From assembly GCA_963969365.1 (NCBI GenBank), contig OZ017756.1:2480001-2544000 (forward strand): a stretch of 64,000 bases of DNA, written 5' to 3'. Positions 33,745 through 44,249 of the stretch are shown one piece after another (the stretch's first letter is position 1; every line of letters starts with the position of its first letter). Under the pieces are notes generated by a model, which did no database searches, was not told the origin of the DNA, and saw only the letters and a list, made by a program, of their open reading frames with translations. A program made the position numbers and the translations under genes. The DNA is from Asterochloris sp. CNOR1. Lineage: Eukaryota > Chlorophyta > Trebouxiophyceae > Trebouxiales > Trebouxiaceae.

Positions 33745-36700
33745 TCATCTGACTGCCATGAAGGAGCGATGGGATTGTTTTGTCTGCTTGCTGCGGACTT
33801 GCTTCCTGGCTGCATGGAAGGCCAGGCTGTCAGGGTCCTGGGCATACATCCGGGACACCTGCAGCTGGTCAAAGGCCTCCGAGGCATCCAGCCCCTCTTC
33901 ATCTGTCTGCAGGACAGCGGGCGCTTCTGTATGTTGGTGTGAGGCCACTGAGATGCACGCTGTGCTGTACAGGCAGCAGAGCAGAGGACAGCCAGCTCTG
34001 GGTTTCTGTTTTTCAACAACACTTTCTTCTTGGACTCATCCACCTTTTCTGGTGAAAGGCTAGTGGTTTGTGGAGCTCTGTATATGCAGCCTCCAAGTGT
34101 GCATCACGTAGGTAAGTCTGCATGCGCACCAAGCAGCTGCCGAACTGCAGCTCAGGCTGTTCAGGCAGGCCTTCAGATGCACCAGGCAGGCAGGCAGGCA
34201 GGGCTGCGTGCTCACCAAGGGGCTGCCCCCAAACGCCAGCTGGCCAGAGTGAGCCTGGTCAAACCAGCTGTTAAAGGCGTCTATGAGCGCCTGGCGGGCA
34301 GCTGCTGCAGCTGCCACTGCAGGGTCCAACCTGTCCCTCGCCTCCCTCAGGTCATCAAACATCCTGCAGCACAGGCCAAGGATGCATTGGAATGTTTCTC
34401 CCCCTGAAACAGAAGAGGAATCCCACACCACCAGCTAAGCTGTACTTTCAGCTGGAGGCAGCCCTGCAGCTTGTGCGTGAGAATGCCTCATTCAGCCTAC
34501 TCTATGGTGGCCGCTCACCTCTGCATGACCAGCTCAAGCGCCTTCAGCCGCTGCAACAGCTCAATCTCTGATATGGCTTTACCACCTTGAAACACTCCTC
34601 ACTTGCTGCTCCAGTGTCAACTGCTTCAACACCATAGCTCCTAGATCCTACATGGCAGCATCTCAGCGCCACAGCAAACCCCATCAGCAGCTCACCTGCG
34701 GTAGTCCAGCTTCAGCCCCTTCAGCCGCTGCATCAGCTGGAACTGCTCGCTGTCCAGCACCCCGCCAGGCATGGCCCCACCATGCTGGGCACTCTTGTCC
34801 TGCAGCTCTGCACTGAGGGCGTCGATGCTGGCCTTGGCTGCATTCACTGCAAGGCTGCACGCCTTGGCTGCCTCCCGCTGCGCCTTCAGGGCCGCCTGTC
34901 GCTCCTTCAACGTCTGCAGGGCAGTGCAGCATTGAAATGCAAGGGACGGTGCTGGGACAAGGCGCGGAGCAGGGTGCACTGCGGCTCTGTCAGCGCCGCC
35001 TGCCACTTCAGCAGCTGCATGGCAGGGCAGTCTGGTTCAAGGGGCATTGCTGCCGCAGGCCACTTCATAAGCAGCCTCTGACCAGCCAAACCAGTCCAGC
35101 TGCCAGACTGCCCTGGCCAAGGACTGCAAGTCGGCGCAGCTACCACATGCCCATGTTGCAGGTAAAGCAGTCTTGCATCCTGTAGCTCAGGCTCTTAATG
35201 AACAGCTAGATCCTGTCCACCTGCCAAGTGGTCCAGCCTTCAGAGGCCATGAATACCAAAAAAGACAAAACAGACGAATGAGCCGTGGAACAAGCACCAG
35301 GCCGCTTTGCAGCCCAATGGGCCTGCAACACCCCTGTGTGCAGTGTCGGCAGAGCCTACCTGGTTCAGCTGCTGCCCAACGCCGGCTTTGAACTGCAGGA
35401 AGGCTGCGTTCCTGTCCATGCCGGGGCTGGACACCCGGCCAGGCGACCGCATGGCTGCAATTCCGGGGGAGCCAGGGCTCCTGGGGGGGCTGCCTCCCGG
35501 GGCCATTCCTGCACCAAGGCAGTCAGTGGTGGGCTCAATTCCTGCACCAAGGCAGGCAATGGGGGGCTCCTTGGGGGCCAGCACCCGGGGCCATTCCTGC
35601 ACTCCTTTGGGGGGCTGCCACCAGAGGCCTTCCCTGCACCAGGGCACTCAGTGGTGGGCTCCTTTGGGGGCCTGCCACCGGGGGTGATTCCTGCACCAAG
35701 GCAGTCTTTGGTGGGCTCCTTGAAAGCTCTCACTGGGGGCCATCCCTGCATCAAGGCAGTCAGTAGTCCTGCACAGCCTTCAGATGCACATGCGGAACAA
35801 GGAGGTCCAGGTGCCAGCTCACTTGCTGTCTGCTGGGCACTTTTGCAGCAGATCCTGCATCTCACCAGGGCATGCCTGACCTGGACCAGCAGTGACAGCA
35901 GCACAGAGCCCCTTCTGAAACCCACCGTAACCCTGCAGGGCAGCGGATGGCCATGCGCCCCTGACCTGCTCACCAGAGCCGCTTACCAGAGCCCCCACAG
36001 GGTAAGAAGGGGGAGAGCAGACACATCTGGTTGCATTATACACACACCTGCCGCCTCAGCAGTAAATCGTTTTAATATGAACCCACCGTCGTCCTTGAGG
36101 GCAGTGGGCGGCCGCAGGCCAGGAGGTGCCAGGCCCACGCTGAAGCCGCGACCGCTGCTTTCCGGCTCCCCCACCCCAGGGGAGCTGCCAGGGCGGGCCT
36201 GAGACCCGGCCGGACCTGCACAGTGCAGAGCTTCAGTCAATCTCAGCAACCATGCCTGTTGCTCTCAAGCTACCCTACTCCAGGGAAGCCGCCGGGCCGG
36301 GCCTAGAATTTGGCCAAGACTGTGCAATGCACAGCTGCAATCAGTGGGAGCTCAGCAGAGCAGCCAGGGCTGCTGATCTCTGGCCCCAACTTTCCAGGGG
36401 CCTTGCCTACATCTGAGATGTGGCTGCTCCTGCAGCATACATGTGCTGTAGTTAGTGAATGATGTTTGCAGCAAGCTGATCAGGCCACTTCTTGAGCCAA
36501 AGCTCCAGTCACTCGAAGGAGGCTCCCACCGGTGTCCCAGCTGCAGTGAGTGCATGATGATGCAGCAAGCTGGTCAGGCGGCTTGTTGGGCCAAGCCCCA
36601 AGTTGTTAGAGACAGGGTCCCAGCCCCGCCTCTGCTGCAGGACAGTGTTACAGCCTGTGACAAGAATATCTGGTAGCATCTCACAGGCAAAAAGCTGGCA

Positions 36701-39700
36701 GGTTTGCTGTGAGATGGGTAGCTGATGCACAACAAGAATACACATTGATTGTTCCAGTGCTGCTGCTTTCCTGCATGCATGAGCTGTAGGGCGGCAGGCG
36801 GGTCCATGCAGGCGTCTCCAGTGGTCCACAAGTGCAAACACCCCTGGTGCAAAATTGCTGACCGAGGTGGTAGTGGCCACTGTGAGTATGATCCAGCACT
36901 ACAGGCCGACTACCTCAGCCAATGCATTGCCCTCGTGCATGTGATGCTAACCCAGGCAACAATATCCGATTTGAGGATGCTTTAGCACTGCACTATGTAT
37001 TTCCTCTGTCGATGCAGTGCCCACCTGGAGCTGCCGGCCCAGGTGGCGTTGGCCACTGTGAAAGCATTCCAGCACTAAAGGCTGATGACCTCAGCCAGTG
37101 CAGTGCCCACCTGGAGCTGGTGCTGACCCAGGTGGCGACTGCCCAGTAGGGGACGCTGCCAGCACAGGAGCTGCAAGTGCTTGCGGTGCCAGTGGCGCCT
37201 GCAGCCACAGGGACAAAGCTGCGGCAAGGGCTTCCTGAGCAGCAGGTCATGTCCCCCCATATGGGGCCTACCACTTGATGGACTCTTTCAGCGGGGTGAA
37301 GAAGTTGGTCATGTGTGAGCTGTGAGCTTTAACGCTTGCTTCAGATGGGGTAGAGGGACCGATCTGGTGACATGTTGATGTTGGCCCCATCAAGAGACAA
37401 AGACAGCCCAGCAATCAAGCCAGACAGGGAATTGCCAGACGTTGCATGACCGGCTAACACCAGCAAGGGCTGCTTGAAGCCCCAGCAAGCGCGTTCATCA
37501 TCAACCACACGCAGCATGTGGGAGCTTTGGCGGGGTTGCCATGGCTGAGCATCCGTCTGCCTGTCAAGTGGCGAGCAGCGTGGCTTACCTTTTCAGCATC
37601 GCTGGCAGCTGCCTGGTATAGAGCCTGCATCTGGCGGTAGACATCGCGCACCCGCTTCAATGTGTCGCAAGGCAACGCATCCACCTGCACGCAACAGCAA
37701 GCTATGTCAGGTGGGTAGCCACAGGTTGCATGCCATTCCCAGAGGAGATGCTGAGATCAATCAGCAGGCACAAGGCAGGCCACCCACCTGCAGGCAGTAC
37801 CGAGCAGTGTAAGGTGGGGAGCAATGTGTCGCATTTTGAGTCACACAGTGCTGGAGGAGAGGTGCCCCAACCAACTGGCAGGCACCAGGGTAGGCCGTCC
37901 ACCTGCAGGTGGAGGCCTGGGTTACAAGAAATCCATTCCCCGCCTCACAGCACTTGCTGCAGCACATTGCAGGGCAGCCTGTTCACCTGCGGGCAGGGGA
38001 GTGCCTTGCTTGCCATATAATACTTGCTGCAGCATGCCGCAGGGCAGTGCATCCACCTTCAGGCAGGGGAGTGTAGGGTTGAGTGCACAGCTGCTGCAAC
38101 TGGGTTTGATGCATTGCTTGCCTTATAGCACTTGCTGCAGCATGCCGCAGGGCAGTGTATCCACCTTCAGGCAGGGAAGTGTAGGGTTGAGGGCACTTAG
38201 CTGATGCATCCCCTGTCAAGGCGTAGACCTGGTCAACACCCAGGCCTTGAGCCCAGGTTGCCTTCTCCATAACAGCTGGCTGGATTCCTGAGCCACCTGA
38301 GCCACCATGCCTGCCATCTGCTGCTTCGTGTCCAGCGCAGGCCCCAGTGGCTGATCCAGACCGGTTCCCAGGTTCAGCGCCACACTCATCTGGACCTGTG
38401 TGAGTGCAGCTTGCACTGCACCCTACGGGACCAAATACATCACTGCCTGCGGCCTCATCACCCTGGCCCTGGTCAGGTCATGCAGGCTTCTCTGCTGGTG
38501 CATGCAAGCCTCTTTCCCTGCCAGCTAGCCCTTCCAATTTGGCCAACCCTTGTCCTGGCCCTGCCGCATGGCTTGCCTGCTCCGCACCCTTTAGGAACCT
38601 CCTGACCAGCCACACAGACTTCACACATCCACACACGCATGCAGCCACCAAGCTTGCCTGCTCTCCCCCCTGCAGGAAGCGCTTGACCAGCGCCTGGAGC
38701 TCCACCGCCTCTGCCTCGCTCAGGTCTCCATAATTGACCGCGCTGCGCCCATTGAGCATATCCCGCATGGCCAGCTCTGCCTTCAGCTCCTTCACCTGCC
38801 TCTCGTACCTTCAGCACGGGGATAACATGTGTCACGGGACATCACACCAGCAGCCGCTTTTGCATTTTCTGCACTTGCCTGACATATCGGCAGGGAGAGA
38901 GCCAGCACTTTGACATGTCCTCACGAGCAGAGCTTAGATTGCGGGCAATGGGCATTAGCAAGCTCCATTACCTGCGTCCTGTCATGGGCAATTTTGGCAG
39001 TGTCAGCCTAGTCTGGGGAGACTAACCTGTAAAGTTGGCTACACACCCAACCCACACATGGGCGGCGATGATACCCTGCTAAGCCTGTACTCCTCATCAT
39101 CATGGTGCCTGACTGTGGCCCTCAAATCTTTGAGTTCACCTCTTGATGAGCAGGCTGGGGTCAGTGCTCTCAGCGACATAGGCCTCAGTCTCGATGAGTC
39201 GCACCCTCGAGGCAAAGCGCAGCGTGGACACCGTCTCCTCCAGGTGGGAGGCCTCAGGCCACACATTGGCAATCATCACCTGCATGCAGAGCAAACCTAA
39301 TGAAACCTACCAAATAAAGAGGTGGATGCACATGAAGAAGGGCCTTGCACCTCGACTGTATTAAAGAGGCAAAGGAAAGGGAGGTGCTTACGCTGGCAAG
39401 GCAGGAGTGGTAATGGTGTTGGCAGATTGGCCAGCTAGCCAGACACTGGCAGCATCAGCTGCCTTGGGACAGGAAGCGCACCAGGTGGCCCTGGCATTCG
39501 AGTGAAAAGCTGACCATGCTAATGAGGACTTTGAGCATCGTGCTGGGCAAAGCAATTCCGGAGAAAGCCCCGCCAAATGTCTGTGACATTAAAGAAGCGT
39601 TTCTGCCTCCAGTTGCATCGACCCCGCAGGGTGTCCCTGAGAGTGCTGGTCAGCCTGGTCTGGCGCCAAGGTACGTGGCTGATTCAGAAAAGTACGTCAC

Positions 39701-42700
39701 CAGGTGTCTTGGACTGCACAGGGTCAGAGTGAAATCCCACCGTGCGGCAGTTGCCGCCCAGGGCGTCCCTCAGCACGCTGGTCAACTTGCTCTGCCGGTA
39801 GGGCACGTGGGCCTCCCGGCGGGACAGCGCATTGACCGCCTGCTCCAGGAAGGTCAGCGACTTGTTGATGCAGTTGGCCTCCTGCACGAGTGGACTGATA
39901 CTGGTTTGGTGTACAGGCCTCAAGCGCACAGACCTCTGACTGCAAAGCTGGAGGCAGCTGTGCTTTGTGGGGCCCTGACTGGTCCACGTCGTGTGCTGTT
40001 CTGGGCTGCAGGCCAGGCAGCCATGGCTGTGTGCCCTGGAGTGACCTCAACAGCTGGACAGGCAATCATCTGATTGGTGTGGGCTTGCTGCTGGTTCTGT
40101 CTGACCTGACAAGCTGCCTTGCAGTTGCCAGACGAGCTGCCTTGCATGTGCTGGACATGCTGTTTTGCAGTTGCCGGCCATGGTGCTCAGTCGCTCTATC
40201 TGATACAGCAGCAGGGGTTGATGGCTCTGCACGTGCCACAGCTTCCACCCACAGCTGTGCATGTCGCGTCAGCAGATGCCATGCGACCTACCCGCATCTG
40301 CTGGCCTGTCACTCCAGTCTTCTTGGTGCGCTCGCTGCCAGCCAGGTCCACCAGACTCAGCTTGCTGCAGGTGGAGCGCTCGGTGCCCTCCCCCGCGCTG
40401 CGCACCTGCAGGGGGGAGAATTTGTGGGGGACAGTGGAAAGTTAACAAGTGCAAACACACACGTATTTCTGTGGGGCTTGCGTGCCTGTTGCTATAGGCA
40501 CAGCACAGCATGGCCTTCTTAGCAGATGGAACCAATCAGGCCTTCTGAGCAGATTGAGCAAGGTGGCAACTGATGGGTGGCTTGAGCTGCTGTGGGGCAG
40601 AGCAAGGAAGGCAAGAGCATGGGGCAGGCTTCAATGCCCTCTGCAGCGCTGATTGCTGTACAGTGGCAAAAGGGCGCGTGACTTTGACTGCCTGTTAAGC
40701 AGAGCTCAAGTCTGTCCTGATAGTGCAAGGGCTGGCCTGTCTGGCCCGTGTCTCACCTGGACCTGCACCGTGAATATGCTGTGGCTGCGGCTGCTGTTGG
40801 CGTTCAGGGTGTGCTCCGCAGTGGACCGTGCAGATTCCCCTGCAGCCAGCAGGACAGCACAGTCCCTTTGTGCACATGGCTGAGACACATGTCTGCCACC
40901 CAAGGTGGCCAACGTCTCTGATGATGCCCTGTCCATACCAGGCATACCTCTTATTCAGAAGCGAGGCTGACTTCCCTCTCCAGGGTGCAGACCCATGCCT
41001 CAGCCTCAAAGCAGCAGGCCGTACCCAGTCCTCAACACTCAAGTAGGCAGACACCAGCCTCACGCCAGTTGTAGAACAGAACCTGCCTCTCACAGCACAG
41101 CAAGCCATGCCTCAGCTCCAGTAGATTACGTCAGCCAAGCAGACACATGCCTCGTATCACTTTGCATGTCCCTCACCCTCAATGATGCAGGCACACACCC
41201 ACTCCTCACAAAGCATATTAGCTAAGCATTAGCACATCTCAACGGTGAATCAATGTGTCTGCATTCTCTGCAGATGTGCGAGAAGGCCTCGCCCCCAAAG
41301 AAGGCAGGCCAGCGCCTGCCCCATGAAAGGCAGCTACCCAGCAGGCAAAGGCACCCTATCACGACGCATGCGCCTCACCCTCAAAGAAGCAGGCCAGCGC
41401 CTGCTCCTCAGAGTGCACGGGCACCTCAGTCAGCCCCCGCACAAAGGTAACATCCCGCTCCTCCAGTATGTGCAGAGCGTCTGGTGCGCCAGGGCTAGGG
41501 GACAGCAGGTCGTACAGCGTCTGCAGGGGCCACCAGCTTGGTGAGCTGCAGGCTCATCAGGTGCGCATGCAGTGTGTTTGGCTCCTGGCCATGGTGGTTC
41601 TGCAAGGTGCTCTGAGGTGGCAGCGATGAAGGCTGGCAGGTCATACAGCATCCCCAGGGACAGCAAACAGCGCTCAGGGCAATATTGGGCAGCATACTGA
41701 ATGGCATCAGCGAGGGTCGGCGAGTGAGACGGTTCTGTCTGCAGAGGAGGAAGGGGGTCTTTGCAGCTCCACCTGTTGAGAGAGCTCAACCCAGAAATGA
41801 TAACCCATCAATGGGCGTCTTTGTGGATCTCAGAACGGACACCTTGCCCTGTCGAACGGCTTGGTGGTGATTTGCCGCCCTCAAATCTACGCAGGAGCTG
41901 TTTGAGGGAAAGAGAGTCAGACAGAACAACTGCAACGTTGACCCACCTCATTGTAGATTTCCAGGAAGGACACTTTGACCTCATACGACCGGTCCACCCG
42001 CAGCTCCACCTCTTGAAACAGCTGGTGCAGGGCTCGGGGGACGATGCCCCGGCGGGCGTACTGCTGCGCCTCCCCTGACATGGTGTAAGTCTTGCCAGCG
42101 CCCGTCTGCAGCAAGAGGACGCAGGGACTGAGTGCATTCAGTGGGGGGTCATGCCGTGATGGGCCGAGCGTTGTGTGTCCCCATGTGACATAAATCAGGT
42201 CAAGCCAGCGCCAATCTGCAGCAAGGATATGCAGTGACTGAGTGCGCAGAGCGGTGCCCTGCGCGGGGGCTGATGCCGTGATGGGCACACAACTGCGCAT
42301 AACGTGACTTCCAGTAGGGCCAGCCAATGCCCTTCTGCAGTGAGGGAGCACTAAGTCTTGAGTGCACAGGGCCGTGCAGGGCGCGGGGTATGATGCTGTG
42401 GCGGGCACACCGCTGTGCCCCATGTGGCTGCCAAATTGGTCCAGCCTGCCGACGTCTGCAGTCACATCGCACACTGTTGAGTGCACTGGGCGGTGCAGGG
42501 CACAGGGGAAGGCACCGATGGGAGGATTCTGCTGTGCCTCCTGTGCCTCTGCGCAGGTCTAGCCAGTGCCCATCTGCAGTGGCAGAGGGGCTGCTTGGCA
42601 ACTGGGAGGGCTGAAGCTTGTGCCACTGTGGCCAGCCAGTGCCCTTTCCACAGCACCGGCGGCACATGTCTAACACCCGTCCTCCCAGCTGGCAGGTTTC

Positions 42701-43457
42701 AGTTGTGTGTGCCGTCGAGTTCACAACCCCTTGTGAAGTTGCAGCATCAACAGCATAGGGCAGCCTTACCTGGCCAAAGCAAAAGATGGTGCCATTCAGG
42801 CCGGCCAGCACACCCTCCATGGCATCAGCAGCACAGGCGTTATACACGTCTTCCTGGCTGGCAGTGTTCAGCACGCCGTCAAACTGCAGCGGCAGCAGCT
42901 GGTGTCAGACAGATGCAGCTGTGGCAGGTTGCTGAGCTGCTGCATGGCTTTGCCACAGCACATTGGCATGGGCAGAGGCGGCAGCAGGTGATCGGCGCCA
43001 TGAACTGCAGCTCCAAACGAGTGGGGGTGGCTGAGGCTTCTGGCAAATGGCAGGACAGGGGCAGCAACCAGGTCGACTGGGATCTGCTGGGCGACGCAGC
43101 AGTCATTTGGATCTGCTGATGTCGGAAGGCAAGGGGTTTGTCTATTGCAAGGCCATGAGACTGCTCATAGGCACACCACGCAGCATAGTGATCTGTTGGT
43201 CAAATCAATTCATGCTGTTCCTGACGGCCTACCTTAAAAGTGTACCCATCAACCGCACCCTCTTCTGCAGGAAGTCTTTTCTCCTTCCGCATGCCCACAG
43301 CAATGGACTTGCCATCATCGAGAGGCCTGTGGGGCAGCACACAGTTGTAAGAAGTCTACGCCTGGGAGTATACAGGACAGTGGATTGAGCACCTGAAATG
43401 GTCGAATGCCTGGCAAGGCCTGGCTCGAATGAAGACCTTGACATGGGACTTGGGCAT
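33745..43457 (-). CDS. Kinesin-9 (KIF9 / Chlamydomonas KLP1-like)
   Basis: Microtubule motor of the kinesin-9 family; in ciliated cells KLP1/KIF9 sits at the axonemal central pair. N-terminal motor from MPKSHVKVFIRARP: exons 43457-43393, 43326-43233, 42883-42770, 42105-41947, 41520-41379, 40839-40757, ~40405-40293, from 39881, and ~39285-39145. Motifs: P-loop GQTGAGKT (split between exons 3 and 4), VSFLEIYNE, switch I NSSRSH, switch II LVDLAGSE, NKSLTFLEQAVNAL, LTSVLRDALGGNC, TVSTLRFASRVRL. The kinesin-9 neck ELKAELAMRDMLNGR and VNYGDLSEAE follow (~38800). The tail holds AAFLQFKAGVGQQLNQ (~35420), a coiled coil LKERQAALKAQREA (~34910) to FQLMQRLKGLKLDYR, ARQALIDAFNSWFDQ (~34290) and a final DPDSLAFHAARKQ. 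Tail introns are full of tandem repeats. Stop TGA at 33745. Confidence 0.9.
35460..35760. repeat. Degenerate minisatellite in the kinesin-9 tail region
   Basis: Recurring plus-strand block of roughly 45-60 bp built from ATTCCTGCACCAAGGCAGT, cagtggtgggctcctt and gggggcctgccaccgggg, about five degenerate copies. On the minus strand it reads open for long stretches (Pro/Gly-rich, e.g. KEPTTECPGAGK), so some of it may be translated in the kinesin tail. Confidence 0.65.
36869..37135. repeat. Two copies of an ~85-bp segment, 180 bp apart
   Basis: The segment starting tggccactgtga at 36869 and again at 37049 shares ccagcacta(c/a)aggc, g(a)cctcagccaatgca/gtgcagtgccc and gct(a/g)acccagg. Lies in a kinesin-9 tail intron. 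Confidence 0.6.
37684..38164 (-). repeat. Ladder of six acceptor-plus-exon-start copies in kinesin-9
   Basis: A true exon begins at 37684 with cag|GTGGATGCGTTGCCTTGC (VDALPCDTLKRV). Copies of its start, each after a cag or aag acceptor, occur at 37787 (VGGLPC), 37902 (VDGLPW), 37986 (VNRLPC), 38056 (VDALPCGMLQQ) and 38164 (VDTLPCGMLQQ). Spacings are 103, 115, 84, 70 and 108 bp. Most copies run into a stop soon after. Confidence 0.65.
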
Positions 43458-43819
43458 TGTTGGGGCTGCTGAAAGGGACCCTGCAGCACTAGACTGCACT
43501 CGGTCTGATATTCCACACACGTAGGTTGTGCAGAACGGACCCAACTCTCGCCTCACACAGGCAAGGATTTATTGCTCCCTTTGGTGTGGCAGAATTGATT
43601 CAGCAGTTAGGTCATCTCGCAAGAACGGAAGAAGCAACGATGGCGCAAGTCATCCAGCTGGTGGCCTTGACCTTGACCTGCCCCACATGCGAGGTCCTCC
43701 TGTGGCAGGAGGAAGCTACATGCACACCAGCCGCCCCGAGTGTCACCTTTACTGATACTGAGGCGCTCACTTCACCCACAGACTATGAGCCTTTGTGACT
43801 TTATGTCTGCCATGCAGGT

Positions 43820-44140
43820 ATGGCCCTATTTGACTGGGAGGGCCTGCCTGCCCTGGAAGATCCAAGCCGTGAAAGCCTGCTGGAGTATATCAGCATGATT
43901 GTGCCAGTTTGGAGCGGTGCGTGGTCCTCTCATGGTGCTTGCACATGTGCCCATGCTCTCGGCGTTGCTTCTCGCTGCTGTCAGGTGTGAAACTGCATAC
44001 CAGAACAACCATGCCACCTGAAATGCATGCCTGCATCTGCAGGCGCAGATGCTCAGGCCCAGCGGCACTTGCTGAGGCAGGTGTATGACGAGCTTGCCTC
44101 ACATGACGTCCTTTCATCAGAGGCTCTTGCTGGAGACTAG
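43820..44140 (+). CDS. Small protein of 64 residues, unknown function
   Basis: Exons 43820-43916 and 44043-44140 join in phase: MALFDWEGLPALEDPSRESL then LEYISMIVPVWS, GADAQAQRHLLRQVYDELAS and a TAG at 44138-44140. The peptide is acidic, helical in look, and ends DVLSSEALAGD. The clean intron (gtgcgt...tgcag), consistent phase and start just inside the exon suggest a real gene; an in-frame link to an earlier ATG at 43638 (MAQVIQLVAL) through a further intron is possible. I do not recognise the family. It is divergent from kinesin-9 (ATG 43457) and converges on the recombinase-like gene, whose last frame overlaps it on the other strand. Confidence 0.5.
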
Positions 44141-44249
44141 CGGACGCACGCCCTGTTTTCAGAGGCAGGAGGCGGATGGGTGATTTGCGTGAGAAGCACT
44201 GGCTTCGCAGTGCCCCTACCATGAGCTCAGCCTGGCCCAAACGATGATT

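Noticed and set aside
35285-36202. 305-residue plus-strand open frame
   Set aside because: It runs antisense to the kinesin-9 tail and through the minisatellite; its length comes from the GC-rich repeat lacking stops, with no domain or splice evidence.
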